This document shows positions 5,075-5,698 of a stretch of 5,698 nucleotides of DNA, piece by piece. The position numbers and the translations under genes are program-made. Source of the stretch: an uncultured Emergencia sp. (lineage in GTDB: Bacteria > Bacillota > Clostridia > Peptostreptococcales > Anaerovoracaceae); NCBI GenBank assembly GCA_902476665.1, contig CABSEO010000150.1:1-5698 (forward strand), read 5' to 3'. Under the pieces are notes generated by a model. The model had not been told where the DNA came from, searched no databases, and worked only from the letters and a program-made list of their open reading frames with translations. Each line of letters starts with the position of its first letter. Position 1 is the stretch's first letter.

Positions 5075-5614
5075 TTACAGTTTCTCTATAGTAATATTGT
5101 CGTTAGTATAGACACAGATAGAAGATGCGATTTTCAGAGATTCTCTGACAATCTCCTCCGCTCCCATATCTGTATGATTAAACAGTGCATTGGCTGCAGA
5201 ATAAGCAAAGTTGCCGCCTGAACCGATGGCAATAAAGTCCTGATCCGGAACGATAACTTCTCCGTTTCCTGAAACCACCAGAAGATCCTCCCTGTCTGCC
5301 ACGATCATCAGCGCCTCCAGACTGCGCATGCCTTTGTCGCTGCGCCACATCTGCGCCAGATCCACAGCTGCCCGTTTCAGATTACCCCCGTGTTCCTCCA
5401 GTTTCTTTTCAAATTTCTCTGTCAGTGCAAAGGCGTCTGCCACAGAACCGGCAAACCCTGTCAGCACTGTATTTTTAAAGATCTTTTTTACTTTCTTTGC
5501 GCCATTTTTCATGATTGCAGTTTCTCCCATGGTTACCTGACCATCGCCGCCGATGGCCACGTCATCCGGTCCCCGTCTGACTGCACAGATGGTTGTCGCA
5601 TGAAATTGTGTCAT
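5075..5614 (-). CDS. hslV: HslV (ClpQ/CodW), proteolytic subunit of the HslVU protease
   Basis: This is the N-terminal-nucleophile peptidase that forms a cytoplasmic double-hexamer chamber and degrades proteins unfolded by HslU. It is 179 aa, full length for the family. The sequence MTQFHATTI places the Thr-Thr pair at residues 7-8, aligned with the mature N-terminal Thr of E. coli HslV. GDGQVT (23-28), Lys41 (the Lys33 equivalent), [10 protein letters not shown] (53-62) and GSGGN (131-135) are the expected active-site and core motifs. The ATG at 5614 has a GGAGG Shine-Dalgarno (5623-5627) 8 nt upstream. The gene follows the putative topA end by 26 nt and its stop is 14 nt before the hslU start codon, so the two subunits are made from one message. 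As in B. subtilis CodW there is a short extension before the Thr pair, here with Thr rather than Ser at position 2. Its partner gene hslU is broken in this window. Confidence 0.96.
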   Translation of the reverse strand: MTQFHATTICAVRRGPDDVAIGGDGQVTMGETAIMKNGAKKVKKIFKNTVLTGFAGSVADAFALTEKFEKKLEEHGGNLKRAAVDLAQMWRSDKGMRSLEALMIVADREDLLVVSGNGEVIVPDQDFIAIGSGGNFAYSAANALFNHTDMGAEEIVRESLKIASSICVYTNDNITIEKL

Positions 5615-5640
5615 TTTCTCTACCTCCGTTTCCTTTTCAG

Positions 5641-5698
5641 CTATTCTTTATAATCACATTCCGCATTCGAGCAGGCCAGTGTACTCTCTTTACTTTTC
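5641..5698 (-). CDS. topA: C-terminal end of probable DNA topoisomerase I (partial)
   Basis: Only the last 18 codons and a TAG stop are in the window. They encode [18 protein letters not shown], which has a Cys-X4-Cys pair following a Leu-Ala, the look of the second half of a four-cysteine zinc ribbon such as those repeated at the C terminus of type IA topoisomerase TopA. The family call rests mostly on context: in many Bacillota topA sits just upstream of the hslV-hslU-codY or codY genes. The stop is 26 nt before the hslV start, so cotranscription is likely. Any other protein ending in a zinc ribbon would fit the residues equally well; the missing upstream sequence would settle it. Confidence 0.65.
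   Translation of the reverse strand, partial: KSKESTLACSNAECDYKE

Noticed and set aside
1..5698. CRISPR arrays, insertion sequences, tRNA or rRNA genes, prophage or defence genes
   Set aside because: No regularly spaced repeats, transposase-like ORFs, terminal inverted repeats or tRNA-like cloverleaf were seen; all coding content is accounted for by conserved chromosomal genes.

Overview
The window reads as a stretch of chromosome from a Gram-positive, spore-forming member of the Bacillota, most likely the Clostridia (a Lachnospiraceae-like gut anaerobe is my best guess). The reasons are a CodY regulator, which is confined to this phylum, a YunB sporulation protein, the topA-hslVU-codY gene order, strong Shine-Dalgarno sites and moderate GC. 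Every gene I can support lies on the minus strand, so the biological reading direction is from high to low coordinates.

Right to left, the first block is the last 18 codons of an upstream gene that fits the C-terminal zinc ribbon of DNA topoisomerase I (5641-5698), hslV (5075-5614), hslU (3650-5060, broken) and codY (2843-3619). The gaps are short, which suggests one transcription unit. HslV is the proteolytic and HslU the AAA+ unfoldase half of the HslVU (ClpYQ/CodWX) protease. CodY is the GTP and branched-chain-amino-acid-sensing global regulator. A 132-bp gap with three inverted repeats (2711-2842) follows. One repeat is a terminator-like hairpin that swallows the Shine-Dalgarno of the next gene. 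The second block is yunB (2045-2707), hflX (743-2026) and a yigZ/IMPACT-family gene (127-756), closely spaced or overlapping. At the left edge (1-126) there is no supportable ORF, but there is a near-consensus sigma-A promoter firing leftward out of the window, with an 8-bp hairpin at the start of its transcript.

The most notable point is hslU. It has lost what looks like 29 nt directly after the Walker B region, removing about nine invariant-type residues and shifting the frame. The junction forms an AAGGAGG followed 5 nt later by a GTG that is in frame with the C-terminal half, so a two-polypeptide HslU is conceivable, although a dead gene or an assembly fault is likelier. A second notable point is a 14/15 match to the CodY operator inside the 3' third of hslU, about 250 bp upstream of codY, consistent with autoregulation. 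I did not find an obviously new multi-gene system; the rest is conserved housekeeping and regulatory content.
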